A stretch of 64,000 nucleotides of DNA from assembly GCF_963678635.1 (NCBI RefSeq), contig NC_087066.1, positions 55,818,312-55,882,311 on the forward strand. Direction: 5' to 3'. The stretch comes from Symsagittifera roscoffensis. Its lineage: Eukaryota > Xenacoelomorpha > Acoela > Convolutidae. A model generated the notes under the pieces. It ran no database searches. It worked only from the letters and a program-made list of their open reading frames with translations, and had not been told where the DNA came from. Below are positions 54,174 to 64,000 of this stretch, in pieces. How positions within the stretch are numbered: the first letter of the stretch is position 1; each line of letters begins with the position of its first letter. The position numbers were made by a program, and so were the translations under genes.

Positions 54174-55667
54174 TTATTTTTTATCATTCCAGGAATGCGC
54201 CTCTGAATCCGCTTCTATTTTTTCATTATCGTCCAAACTCAAGCCCTCGTTGCCATCGTTTTTCTCTCTGGTGCCTTTTTCATTCACCTCACACGCTGGC
54301 TCCACCAGTAGGTACTCGAGTCCTGCCATGTTCTGCGGTACGCACCAGTCTTCGGGGGATGGTACAGGAGGCTTCAGATTTTCATGATGTGCTGCGCGCC
54401 CCGTACTCAAACGGTTAAACCGTCGTTGTTGGTGTACTTCCGTTATCATTAATGGCCCTCTCCATTTCTTAAGTAGTTTCTTTGTCCCTTTTGGAGACAT
54501 CACATTCTGGGAGACCCACACGTACTGGCACACTGCATATGGTTTCGCTTGCAGTATCTTTTCATCGTATTTCTTGCGCTGTCTCATTTGTGCTTGCTCA
54601 GTATTCCTCCTGCAGAGCTCGTTTAGTTCCTGCTGTCTCCTGATCGCTTCGTTCACGTAAGCTTAAGGCGATGTCTTTTTCCCTTCGTACTCCGGGTAAA
54701 AGAATGTTAGAGGCATTGCTCTTTCCTTGCCCGTCAATATCATGAAGGGACTGATTCCTGTTGTTGAGTGTTGCGTACTGTTGTACGCCCCTACCACCTG
54801 CCGCAGATATTTATCCCAATCCGTCAAGTACCTTGAGCAGTATACCCTCAGCATGTTCACCAACGTTCTATTCTGCCTCTCTACCAACCCGTTGGTCTGG
54901 GGATGGTAGGTCGTTGAGTGTGCTTGAGCTATGTGCGACCTCTTCATCAATTCTTTCGTCATGTCCCCCTTGAAAGCTTTGCCGTTGTCCGACTGGAATG
55001 TCATGGGACAGCCATACTGTGATAGCCAATGTGTTATCAGGTGGTCTCAAGTCTCCTCTGCAGAGGCGGTCTGACACGGCACCGCTTCTGCCAGCTTTGT
55101 GAACTGATCTATTATGACTAGTATCTGGTTATATCGCGACTCTGTCATACATATGTTTTGGTGGTCTATTTGCACGATTTCGTTGAATTCCAAGCTCTCA
55201 ACGGACTTGAGTGGGAACTTCATCTTCCTTGGGTCTTTCTTTTGCAGGCATGCTAGGCATGCATTTATCCATCTCTCGCAAGCTTTCCTTAACCCTGGCC
55301 AATCAAACCTGTGAATTATTCTCTGCTGCACCTTGTCTATCACATGGTGCCCCATTTGATCATGCGATCTGAATAACACTTCGGTCTGATACAAATGTGG
55401 CAATATGATGAGGTTATACTTCTGTAATATCTTCTCCTCATCCTTTCTCTTGCACGCTACCACCCCATCAGCTGTGTGATAGAGTAAATCTTTTCTTTCT
55501 TTGTAGAACTGGCTCATGATCTTGTAGCTTTCTTCTTCCAGGTCCCCCTTCTCTTTGGACCTCGTCCGGAACCATTTGGAGAGGTTACTTGTCATCTTGT
55601 CATTCTTTTGGGCTCTTATTAGATCCGACAGCCTATATCTCGCCTTGACCTGTCCCTTTAGTGCCAT
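54174..55667 (-). pseudogene. pol: Integrase, copy 3 (3' copy of the duplication)
   Basis: 55667-55047 has the H2C2 finger (HDQMGHHVIDK, CERWINACLAC) and first Asp (VQIDHQ). A Cys codon has become TGA near 55048. 55004-54663 has FQSDNG and LVERQNR. 54656-54174 has the GPY/F-type module and continues in frame past the position where copies 1 and 2 have TGA. The acidic tail ends at a stop at 54174. Confidence 0.8.
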
Positions 55668-56179
55668 TATCCATTAGGGTTGTGGATGTCATCTTTCAGC
55701 TTTACGCATACTATCCTTTTCATGATCTTTCTATCGTCTTCTGACACCAAATTTGTTTTGACATTCGAGTTGCATGATAGTTCCCTGAACGGTTTCCTCG
55801 ATACCGAAATTTTCTCAAGTTCTTCACCTCCTCGCACTTCTTGCTGATCCAAGTTGTATGTTCCTGATGAGCGATCCTTCTGCAGCTCCCTGTCGCGGTG
55901 TCTCAACTTCTCTTCGGCCAGTATCATGCACAGACTATCTTGGTCGTCGCTGCTGCCCTCCGAATCCTCATCCCATTCTTCACATTCCCGGACAATTTTT
56001 CTTCTGCTTTATCTTCTTCCTCTGTGAGCCACTCCCCGGACTCTTGACCTATTCCAAGGTGTTCAGCTTCCTCCTTAAACACCATTTTCTTTTTTTAACC
56101 CGAGTCCGCTCAAGTATGTCATCAGTGATTTTGTCAACCAGTGACTGCACGACTTCTTTCCCATCGGGATTACTCTCTT
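55667..56179 (-). pseudogene. pol: RT-integrase linker (3' copy)
   Basis: 55927-55667 is the acidic linker (MILAEEKLRHRDRELQ). 55928-56179 is acidic coding sequence in broken frames, seen intact in copy 2 near 32000-32280. Nearly identical to 58131-58643. Confidence 0.65.
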
Positions 56180-57094
56180 CTAAGGAGTTTCCGCCGCCAA
56201 CTGTCTCACTCCTTCGCAGTATCGTGACTTCCGGTTCCCCCTACCCTTTTCTTCGATCACGGGTTTATCATCTGCCAGCTTCTCGAGTAATATCATCAAG
56301 TCCTCATCTATCTGTGCTTGTCCCATTTCTACCTGGTTGAGATCGTAGCCTTTCGCCTTGAGCGTCTCCCTCACAATTTTTGATTTGAGCATTATCCCTA
56401 CCGGCATCCCTCGGGTCTTCTTCAAGATTGTTTTCTCTGGAGGCTCTTTTGGTAATTCGGGGTGATCTTCTATCGGTTTGCCTGACTTGTCGAGCCATCT
56501 CGTGAGTGGAAGACTATCATACGTTTCCTTATTCATGAAGGAGAAGCCCTCTTTTATTTCTGGCCTCTTCGCCTCCCTCTGTTCCTGTCTCTCGTAGAAC
56601 TCTGTCTTCTGGCTCAAGCTATTGGCATTTTGATGTTTGTATCTTGTTCTACGCTCAATTATCATGTTGTACTCGTCCAGGCGAACTATCCATCTCCGAA
56701 TGTAGCTCTGGTCAATTGAGTACGTCTTAAGCCAGCTGAGTGCCCCGTAGTCGACTCGCAGTTTGAATGGCTCACTGCCTAGGTTTGCTCTATATTTCTC
56801 GACAAAGGTAACCACCGCGAACATCTCTGCTTTCGGCGCCCCGTACTTCATTTCCGTATCACTCAAGACTTTGCTCCCGTACGCTATTGGTCTTAAGACT
56901 GTCTTCCCGTTCCATTCTTGTTCTTGATGGAGAATTCCAGAAATCGCGACTACCGACGCATCCGTATCCAGCTCGTACATCCCTTTCTCCGGTGGCATCC
57001 TTAACACCGGTGCCTCGCACAACTCTTTCTTTATTCTCTGGAATGATTCTTCAGCTGCGTTGTTCCACTTGAGCTTCTTGCCTTGGTGTCTCAT
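56180..57094 (-). pseudogene. pol: RNase H and linker (3' copy of the duplication)
   Basis: 304 codons. RNase H motifs are LDTDASVVAISG, APKAEMFAVVTF and DYGALSWL (Asp kept, Asn changed to Tyr). The fourth acidic block is changed to KHQNANSLSQK, where other copies have DEHQNADS. It has more substitutions than the 5' copy (59560-58644) and is probably inactive. Confidence 0.75.
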
Positions 57095-57151
57095 TAATTA
57101 TTGCATCGGGTATACCTTATCCGCGAAGCCCTTGATGAATTCCCTGTAATA

Positions 57152-58131
57152 TTACCGTGAAAGAATGAATGTTAGAGGCATTGCTCTTTCCTTGCCCGTC
57201 AACATCATGAAGGAACTGATTCCTGTTGTTGAGTGTTGCGTACTGTTGTACGCCCCTACCACCTGCCGCAGATATTTATCCCAATCCGTCAAGTACCTTG
57301 AGCAGTATACCCTCAGCATGTTCACCAACGTTCTATTCTGCCTCTCTACCAACCCGTTGGTCTGGGGATGGTAGGTCGTTGAGTGTGCTTGAGCTATGTG
57401 CGACCTCTTTATCAATTCTTTCGTCATGTCCCCCACGAAGGCTTTACCGTTGTCCGACTGAAATGTCATGGGACAGCCATACCGTGATAGCCAATGTGTT
57501 ATCAGGTGGTCGCAAGTCTCCTCTGCAGAGGCGCTCTGACACGGCACCGCTTCTGCCAGCTTTGTGAAGTGATCTATTATGACTAGTATCTGGTTATATC
57601 GCGACTCTGTCATACAGATCTTTTGGTGGTCTATTGGAACGACTTCGTTGAATTCCGAGCTCTCAACGGACTTGAGTGGGAACTATATCTTTCTTGGGTC
57701 TTTCTTTTGCAGGCTTGCTAGGCATGCATTTACCCATCTCTCGCAAGCTTTCCTTAATCCTGCCAATCAAACCTGTGAAGTATTCTCTGTTGCACCTTGT
57801 CTATCCCCTGGTGCCCCATTTGATCGTGCAATCTGAATAACATTTCGGTCTGATACAACTGTGGCACTATGATGAGGTTATGCTTGTGTAATATCTTCTC
57901 CTCATACTTTCTCTTGCACGCTACCACCCCATCAGCTGTGTGATAGAGTAAATCTTTTCTTTCTTTGTAGAACTGGCTCAAGATCTTGTAGCTTTCTTCT
58001 TCCAGGTCCCCCTTCTCTTTGGACCTCGTCCGGAACCATTTGGAGAGGTTACTTGTCATCTTGTCATTCTTTTGGGCTCTTATTAGATCCGACAGCCTAT
58101 ATCTCGCCTTGACCTGTCCCTTTAGTGCCAT
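57152..58131 (-). pseudogene. pol: Integrase (5' copy of the duplication, truncated)
   Basis: 58131-57754 ends early at RFDWQD because one base is lost in the WPGLRK codons. 57613-57152 is open through VIIDHF, FQSDNGKAFVG and LVERQNRTL, with a sense Cys codon where the 3' copy has TGA. The GPY/F module is cut off at the duplication junction. Confidence 0.8.
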
Positions 58132-58643
58132 TATCCATTAGGGTTGTGGATGTCATCTTTCAGCTTTACGCATACTATCCTTTTCATGATCTTTCTATCG
58201 TCTTCTGACACCAAATTTGTTTTGACATTCGAGTTGCATGATAGTTCCCTGAACGGTTTCCTCGATACCGAAATTTTCTCAAGTTCTTCACCTCCTCGCA
58301 CTTCTTGCTGATCCAAGTTGTATGTTCCTGATGAGCGATCCTTCTGCAGCTCCCTGTCGCGGTGTCTCAACTTCTCTTCGGCCAGTATCATGCACAGACT
58401 ATCTTGGTCGTCGCTGCTGCCCTTCGAATCCTCATCCCATTCTTCACATTCCCGGACAATTTTTCTTCTGCTTTATCTTCTTCCTCTGTGAGCCACTCCC
58501 CGGACTCTTGACCTATTCCAAGGTGTTCAGCTTCCTCCTTAAACACCATTTTCTTTTTTTAACCCGAGTCCGCTCAAGTATGTCATCAGTGATTTTGTCA
58601 ACCAGTGACTGCACGACTTCTTTCCCATCGGGATTACTCTCTT
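58131..58643 (-). pseudogene. pol: RT-integrase linker (5' copy)
   Basis: 58391-58131 repeats 55927-55667 with no difference noticed. The remainder is frameshifted acidic sequence. Confidence 0.65.
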
Positions 58644-60041
58644 CTAAGGAGTTTCCGCCGCCAACTGTCTCACTCCTTCGCAGTATCGTGACTTCCGGTT
58701 CCCCCTACCCTTTTCTTCGATCACGGGTTTATCATCTGCCAGCTTCTCCAGTAATATCATCAAGTCCTCATCTATCTGTGCTTGTCCCATTTCTACCTGG
58801 TTGAGATCGTAGCCTTTCGCCTTGAGCGTCTCCCTCACAATTTTTGACTTGAGCATTATCCCTATCGGCAACCCTCGGGTCTTCTTCAAGATTGTTTTCT
58901 CTGGAGGCTCTTTGGGTAATTCGGGGTGATCTTCTATCGGTTTGTCTGACTTGTCGAGCCATCTCGTGAGTGGGAGACTATCATACGTTTCCTTATCCAT
59001 GAAGGAGAAGCCATCATTGATTTCTGGCCTATTCGCCTCCCTCTGTTCCTGTCTCTCGTAGAACTCCGTCTTCTTACTGAAGCTGTCGGCATTTTGATGT
59101 TCGTCTCTCGTCCTATGCTCAATTATCATGTTGTACCCGTTCAGGCGAACTATCCATCTCCCAATGTAGCTCTGGTCCATTGAGTACGTCTTCAGCCAGC
59201 TGAGTGCCCTGTTGTCGACTCGCAGTTTGAATGGCTCACTGCCTAGGTATGCTCTGTATTTCTCGACAAAGGTAATCACCTCGAACATTTCTGCTTTCGG
59301 CGCCCCGTACTTCATTTCCGTATCACTCAAGACTTTGCTCCCGTACGCTATTGGTCTTAAGACTGTCTTCCCGTTCCATTCCTGTTCTTGATGGAGAATT
59401 CCAGAAATTGTGACTATCGACGCATCCGTATCCAACACGTACATCCCTTTCTCCGTTGGCATCCCTAACACCGGTGCCTCGCACAAATCTTTCTTTATTC
59501 TCTGGAATGATTCTTCAGCTGCGTTGTTCCACGTGAACTTCTTGCCTTTGTGCCTCTTTAATTGTTGTATCGGGTATACCTTATCCGCGTAGCCCTTGAT
59601 GATTTCCCTGTAATAGTTCGCAAAACCCAGGAAGCTCATCATATGGTGTTCCGTTTTTGGCGATTTCCAAGTTAGTACTGCTTCTACTGCATCTGGATCT
59701 GGTCTGATGCTGTGCCTGTCCACCATCCTCCCCAAGTATTTTATCGAATCCTTGAGTATCTCGCACTTTGATGGTTTGCACTTTAGCCCCGACCTCTTCA
59801 TGCATGCAAACACCTCGTTCAGTCGCTCGATGTGATCTTCCAGTGTAGGCGTCGCTATTACCACGTCATCCACGTAGCACATTACCAGATTGCCATACTT
59901 CTTTGTCACACCTATCAATGCATGTGCCATCAACCGTTGAAATGTAGCCGTGGCAGTGCAAAGACCAAACGGCATCCGTTTCCATTGAAACAGCTCCATC
60001 TCGCAGGCGAACCCTGTTTTGTCCCTGTCATGCTTCCTCAA
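58644..60041 (-). CDS. pol: RT catalytic region and RNase H, best copy
   Basis: A 465-codon frame, the most complete pol segment in the window. It has FGLCTATATFQRLM, catalytic YVDDVVIATPTLEDH, SIKYLGRMVD, SFLGFANYYRE and then RNase H: LDTDASIVTISG, APKAEMFEV, DNRALSWL, DEHQNADSFSKK. It copies element RNA into DNA and removes the RNA. The RT start is damaged: upstream, at about 60160, AAG-AAG became AAG-TAA and part of the fingers is deleted. The element as a whole is therefore not functional. Confidence 0.8.
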   Translation of the reverse strand: MRKHDRDKTGFACEMELFQWKRMPFGLCTATATFQRLMAHALIGVTKKYGNLVMCYVDDVVIATPTLEDHIERLNEVFACMKRSGLKCKPSKCEILKDSIKYLGRMVDRHSIRPDPDAVEAVLTWKSPKTEHHMMSFLGFANYYREIIKGYADKVYPIQQLKRHKGKKFTWNNAAEESFQRIKKDLCEAPVLGMPTEKGMYVLDTDASIVTISGILHQEQEWNGKTVLRPIAYGSKVLSDTEMKYGAPKAEMFEVITFVEKYRAYLGSEPFKLRVDNRALSWLKTYSMDQSYIGRWIVRLNGYNMIIEHRTRDEHQNADSFSKKTEFYERQEQREANRPEINDGFSFMDKETYDSLPLTRWLDKSDKPIEDHPELPKEPPEKTILKKTRGLPIGIMLKSKIVRETLKAKGYDLNQVEMGQAQIDEDLMILLEKLADDKPVIEEKGRGNRKSRYCEGVRQLAAETP

Positions 60042-60604
60042 CGGGACCTGTCAAAAAGCCGAACCTAAATCAAGAGTCGTAAAAAAAATTGCATGACCTA
60101 ACTTCGAGAGGCTCTCATCAATCCTAGGTATGAAAGTCACAAAAAAACCTCAATTGGTCGCCTTACTTTTTGGCCATCACTACTCCACACGCCCACGGTG
60201 ATTTGGATGGTTCTATCATATCATACTCTGGTAGTGTTCTCTATCTCTTTCCTACACGCATCCGATTTGTTGGGGGTCATGCGCCTCGCTCCCTCCCTGT
60301 GCGGTACCGCAGATTCCTCAAGTTTTATTTCATGTTCAACAAAATTACAACATCCAATATCTGCCTTATGTCTCGAAAAAACTTCCTCGTTCGGCTCTAG
60401 TACGTCCTTGATGGCCTCGAGCTGTTCATCCGTTACCTTACCCCTTAAATGCTCTATTTCAGGTAAAACTGGTTTATCCATTTCGATTTCCTCTTGTGTT
60501 GGTCTTTCTGGGAAATTTGAACAACTCGAGAGTCCATCATCTGTCTCTGACTTAAGTGACTTTACAAGACCTGATGCACCTTTTAATTTATTCAATCGTC
60601 TCAA
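60042..60604 (-). pseudogene. pol: RT N-terminal connection, copy 3
   Basis: 60604-60221 is the acidic connection (EIEHLRGKVTDEQLEAIKDV). Downstream the SPWACG segment has TGG where copies 1 and 2 have TAG. Motif A (FDLG region) is shifted and partly missing near 60060-60130. Confidence 0.75.
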
Positions 60605-61449
60605 GATGCAAATCTTGTCCCTGTGATTGGGACATTCAAATACTCATTCTTTTTTACATTTTCAGTCATTTCATATTGAGTTTTCACGGGTAAGGCATAT
60701 CCCAACTTCCTTCCCCTCTGGATTGTTAGGGTTATGTCAAGAGTATTCAACAAGACACTGACGCAGAGACCGCTCTTGGTTATCGAGAAGGATCTTCCTA
60801 AAACAGCAGCACTTTGACTGTTTGGATTGGGAAGTATGCATATTTGCTTACTGTCACTTAATTCATTATAATTTTTCATCTGTAAGCCTACAATTGCCGC
60901 TTCGTTCGCTTTCAGCCTTACCCTTCTACTCAAGAAGACCTGCCGCTTTATTCTCATTTGCCATTATCAGATTTACCGGTTTAATTACGTATTTTCTATC
61001 CGGCTTTCGAATCCTGAACATGGCATTGTTCAGATCAATCGTTACGTCGAAATTCCTGATGAAGTCTCTGCCTAAAATGAATTGGTCATACTCATCTAGG
61101 TTCTCCACCGTATCAAGAAAGCGTATCAAGAAAGCTCAGCCACAGGTTGCGCTCCCCTAGGTTTAGGGCTATTATTGGTGCTCTGCCTTGTACCCGCAGC
61201 GTCCCCTTGTTTGCAACTGACAGCCGTATTCTCGAGTCTATCAAATCATCTTTGTTGAAACCCATTCGCTTCCAAGTTTCGTTCGGTATAACGCTCAAGC
61301 CTGCTCCTGTATCAAGTAACCCGCGTAACTGAGTCTTCTTGCCACTTATGTCAAGCAAGTGTGCTGATACGTCCGCCTCCGTCCCGATGTGCATTGTATC
61401 CTCCTCCAACATGGCGCAGTGTCCAATCGATCTCACTTTTAGTTCTTCT
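60601..61449 (-). pseudogene. pol: Retropepsin-type protease, copy 3
   Basis: Starts at EELKVRSIGHCAMLEEDTMHIG, upstream of LLDTGAGLSVIP, and continues in frames 61129-60926 (ILGRDFIRNFD) and 60957-60601. The shift near 61120 is due to a 13-bp tandem duplication (61109-61134). The protease runs into the RT through CAA, with no stop, unlike the other copies. Confidence 0.8.
61109..61134 (-). repeat. 13-bp tandem duplication in the protease
   Basis: CGTATCAAGAAAG occurs twice in tandem; it shifts the protease frame just before the flap/ILGRDF half. Confidence 0.8.
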
Positions 61450-61569
61450 CCGCTCCTCGAGAAGGTCGAGAGGGTGGAGGGAATCGCCCTCCAGAAGTCG
61501 TGGTGATGTTGGCCTTCGGTGAGTCCGGGACCGCCGAGAGAGGTCGAAACCGACTGATGAGATGGCGGC
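61450..61569. other. Junction between copy 3 and copy 4
   Basis: Similarity to the gypsy protease lead-in stops at about 61450. From here the plus strand leads into the accessory block of a different element. A plus-strand stop at 61558 precedes the coiled-coil frame. Confidence 0.5.
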
Positions 61570-61995
61570 GTGGAGAAATGTCTGGCCACGACGTCGGAGA
61601 CGATTGAGACATTGGAGAAGAAAGAGAGAGATCAGAGCGAGCTGTGTGCCGAACTCCAGGAGTATAGAGCGATAACTCGAAAAAGAGACGAATGGAAGAA
61701 GAAATATGAAGATCTGCAGCTGGCCTACAAAGAGGATGAAATAAAGCACCTGAAGGAGCTGTATATGGCAAAGGTAAGCCAAGTGTCACAGGAAGTTCTG
61801 GCGACGATGAAATCCTCGGAGGGATCCAGCGACACACGCCCCAAGACAAGAGTACAGGAGCTGTGTGCATCGAGAGGGCCCAAGGCTTCTCAGCAGACAC
61901 AACAGTCTGCTTCCAGTCAGAGGAACACGATACCAGACCCTTCTGACACCTATCTCGCTCCTCAGTTCCAAGAATCATTCAATCAAGTGGCCTGA
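61570..61995 (+). pseudogene. Coiled-coil region of copy 4 accessory protein
   Basis: 141 codons open after a GTG at 61570; there is no ATG near the start, so the true start lies upstream or in an earlier exon. Heptad-rich (TLEKKERDQSELCAELQEY; KKKYEDLQLAYKEDEIKHLKEL), then Ser/Gln-rich. Same frame as the SGNH region that follows, separated by TGA 61993 and TAG 62044. Confidence 0.55.
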
Positions 61996-62064
61996 GCAAC
62001 AATGGATGAGATCAACAAAACCACTGGGCGAATATTCATCCAATAGCTCGGAGCGAACACCCGC

Positions 62065-63291
62065 ATGGTAGCGTCCTCGGGGACTACGCATGGCGGAACC
62101 TTTCAAAAGTCCCGCGTGGTAGACATTAGGAAGAATCTGATGGCACGTCACCAGTTCACGCAAGTGGCCGCGGAGCATCCTCGAGCCTGCCTGAATGACA
62201 TGAGCTGGAACCCCGCTACGAGCGACCAGGTAATTCCCCCAGGGAGTCGCCACTTGATCATCGGAGACAGTTTGGTGAGGGATCTGAATGAGATCTTTGT
62301 CTATGGTCAGACTACCACTCTGTCCTTTGGAGGAGCCTCAGTGGATCAGGTCATCAAGATGATGGAATTCCAGAGCGAAGATCACCTGGATACGCTGGTG
62401 GTAATGCTGGGAACCAACGACGTCTCGAGAGCCCCAGTGACTCCGGAGAGCAAGTGGGAGCCTCTATTGGTATGCCTCTTGAACGAACTAAGGGAGAAGT
62501 ACAGCCTTGGGCTTGTGGTGCTGTGCACGATACCACATAGCCCGCTGGTGGGCATCACAGTGGCAGATTTCATGAATGGCAACGTGACACGGTGGAACGA
62601 AATGGTCCGCAGTCTGGTGAGAAACAACCCTGGCGAGCTGCGACTTCTGGATCTCGAAAACATGCTGCGCATGATTGATCACATCGCGCTTACCAGAGAT
62701 GGTATACATTTGAACACCCAACGAGGGAGACACGGGGTCAATGATGTATTTCAGACGCAGTTGAGGGAAGTGGAGCAAGAGTCGAGGGCGACCAGTTCTC
62801 TGGCTCGGACCAGCTCGACCGGAGGAAGTAGAATAAGGGCAAGCGTGCCCGAATCCCTCGTCAACCACCTAGGGCCCTTGGCAATAGAGACGGCTACAGC
62901 CGCACCCGTCGCTCCGAGCTCAAACGTAAGAGAGAGGCTAGGGACTGCTTCTCCTCCCAGAACACAACCCCTTGAAAGCCGATTCGGGAGATCAGTGGAT
63001 CAGAACAGGAATAACTCCCAGACCGTGTCTAGGAGGAACGATCCGCCCGCCACGACAAACCCTGCTTCAGCAGCAGGACCGTCTACGAGCGCCGTGCCAG
63101 CGGAGGGAGTTGAACCAGGCAGCGTGCTGCTTTGGAACCGATCAGACCCTAGTCATTGGGGACAGTACAAAGCGGACATGTCAACGAAGTGTCGGGAGGA
63201 CGCAATGAGAATGATTGGCGGAGAAAGTCCCACAGTGTCGCGACTATATCGAATACCGGGCGTGGATTGGCTGCTAGCAGAGCAGGAGTAG
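62065..63291 (+). CDS. SGNH/GDSL hydrolase domain 1, copy 4
   Basis: 408 codons from ATG 62065. Complete blocks: LIIGDSLVRD with Ser69, SFGGASVDQ (block II), MLGTNDVSR with Asn118, and RDGIHLN with Asp212 and His215. Only partly similar to 50474-51466, so it comes from a different subfamily, yet every catalytic residue is kept, which suggests selection. A Pro/Ser/Arg-rich linker follows. The frame ends at TAG 63289-63291 and stays open afterwards in the same phase. Confidence 0.75.
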   Translation: MVASSGTTHGGTFQKSRVVDIRKNLMARHQFTQVAAEHPRACLNDMSWNPATSDQVIPPGSRHLIIGDSLVRDLNEIFVYGQTTTLSFGGASVDQVIKMMEFQSEDHLDTLVVMLGTNDVSRAPVTPESKWEPLLVCLLNELREKYSLGLVVLCTIPHSPLVGITVADFMNGNVTRWNEMVRSLVRNNPGELRLLDLENMLRMIDHIALTRDGIHLNTQRGRHGVNDVFQTQLREVEQESRATSSLARTSSTGGSRIRASVPESLVNHLGPLAIETATAAPVAPSSNVRERLGTASPPRTQPLESRFGRSVDQNRNNSQTVSRRNDPPATTNPASAAGPSTSAVPAEGVEPGSVLLWNRSDPSHWGQYKADMSTKCREDAMRMIGGESPTVSRLYRIPGVDWLLAEQE

Positions 63292-64000
63292 TTCAGCTCC
63301 ACGACTACGCTCCGGCACGCAGACTTGAATGGATTGCCTCAGGACAATACTTTTGGACCTTTGAATACCCGGTCTCTTACGGACGTCCGACAGAGAGCCC
63401 GGGAACTGACGCCACCTGCTCGCAAGGTCAAGTTTCAGGCAGATAACAAGCCTAATAACAAACATCACAAGATGTACAGGCAGTTTGCTAAACCACCCGG
63501 TCAGACGCCTGGCGAATATTCAAGGGATTACCCCCGAACGACCACGGTGGATAGAGATGACAAGAGATATGGGAAACTGAAGGCCCCAGTAGGCGAAGGC
63601 CTGTTTGCCGCTTATGATCCCTTAGATATGAAAGCTGCCAAGTATCTGATTGTGGTCAGTTCCGACTATCTCTATACGCCCCGTTCTCTCTTTTGGCCCG
63701 ACGTGATTTTCTTGACGGCGCCTAAATTGGACTGGGGACAGGCAATAGGCATGATGATAAGTGTACGAAGGGTGGTCAGCATGGAGCCGCAGGTGATAGT
63801 GGTTGCAGGCTCAAATGATCATCTGCAAAGCAGGGGCTTGTTGACACGTCTGACGGATGGTTCGATCCCGAGCAACGAGGTCATAGGGGAGGCGATAATG
63901 ACCTTGCTCTCGGCGACGGCTGTGGTAGAAACAGCAGCAAAACAACGTTTCACCCAAAATGTAGTGAAGGTGGTCTTTGTGTTGTCGCCAGGGTACGCTG
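63292..64000 (+). CDS. SGNH-like domain 2, copy 4, running off the window
   Basis: After the TAG the same frame is open for 236 codons to the window end. Residues 118-125 read YLIVVSSD and 172-178 read AGSNDHL, the same pattern and 51-residue spacing as in copy 3 (GSD...GMNDHL). VVFVLSPGYA at the end matches VVFTTSPGYA of copy 3. There is no ATG near 63292, so expression would need readthrough of the TAG or a fused frame. Confidence 0.6.

Larger units (their letters stand above)
54697..59616 (-). repeat. Tandem duplication of RNase H-integrase, unit about 2.46 kb
   Basis: 54697-57151 and 57152-59616 are direct copies, offset 2464-2465. The junction near 57151 joins the RT segment (FANYYREF) to the integrase C-terminal region. 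Identity is very high in the linker, 55667-56340, and visibly lower in the RNase H part. Confidence 0.85.
42458..61449 (-). mobile_element. Giant Ty3/gypsy retrotransposon, copy 3 (largest, defective)
   Basis: Reading on minus: protease 61449-60601, RT and RNase H 60604-58644, integrase (twice), macro-like region 54135-53052, accessory block 52632-43765, 3' UTR, LTR. gag, leader and 5' LTR are missing; the sequence switches to a different element at about 61450. Counting gag and leader from copy 1, a complete element would be roughly 22-23 kb. Confidence 0.85.

Overview
The window is eukaryotic, repeat-dense DNA, most likely from a nematode. The main clue is a 48-nt GT...TTTCAG intron with open reading frames on both sides, in a retroelement with animal-type protein families; the assignment is an inference. 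I found no host gene, rRNA, tRNA or CRISPR array that I can support. Almost everything recognisable is a transposable element or a rearranged piece of one.

Layout. 1-5240: a decayed Penelope-like (PLE) reverse transcriptase with a PHD-type finger, bounded by terminal repeats. 5992-7075: a stray protease/RT piece of the main LTR family on the minus strand. 8130-9823: a LINE (CR1/jockey-like), cut off by the 5' LTR of Ty3/gypsy copy 1. 9824-25165: copy 1 (+), with LTR, long leader carrying a 21-bp minisatellite, gag, pol, shortened accessory region and 3' LTR. 25166-28690: a mini LTR-leader-LTR structure, then a leader-LTR-3'UTR block in opposite orientation. 28691-38646: copy 2 (+), joined through an inverted junction. 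36714-43262: a 3.27-kb near-perfect tandem duplication of LTR and LINE pieces. 42458-61449: copy 3 (-), which has the largest coding content and retains a ~9-kb accessory block, plus an internal 2.46-kb tandem duplication of RNase H-integrase. 61450-64000: the accessory block of a second, divergent element (copy 4, +), head-to-head with copy 3 and running off the window.

The family is a giant Ty3/gypsy retrotransposon. LTRs are 891 bp (TGTGCCAG...CTGTTACA) in four of the best copies. Gag has a CCHC knuckle. Pol is ordered protease - RT - RNase H - acidic linker - H2C2/DDE integrase - GPY/F module, then a domain that looks like a degenerate TARG1/OARD1-type macro domain. Where other gypsy elements carry env, this one carries about 8.9 kb of coding sequence: a coiled coil, an SGNH hydrolase with all catalytic blocks, a second SGNH-like domain with altered first block, and several unrecognised regions. 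A conserved splice donor in the leader and a conserved TTTCAG acceptor just upstream of the block suggest a spliced subgenomic mRNA. All copies are broken by frameshifts, stops or deletions. Copies 1 and 2 share several inactivating changes that copy 3 lacks, so they come from an already defective lineage.
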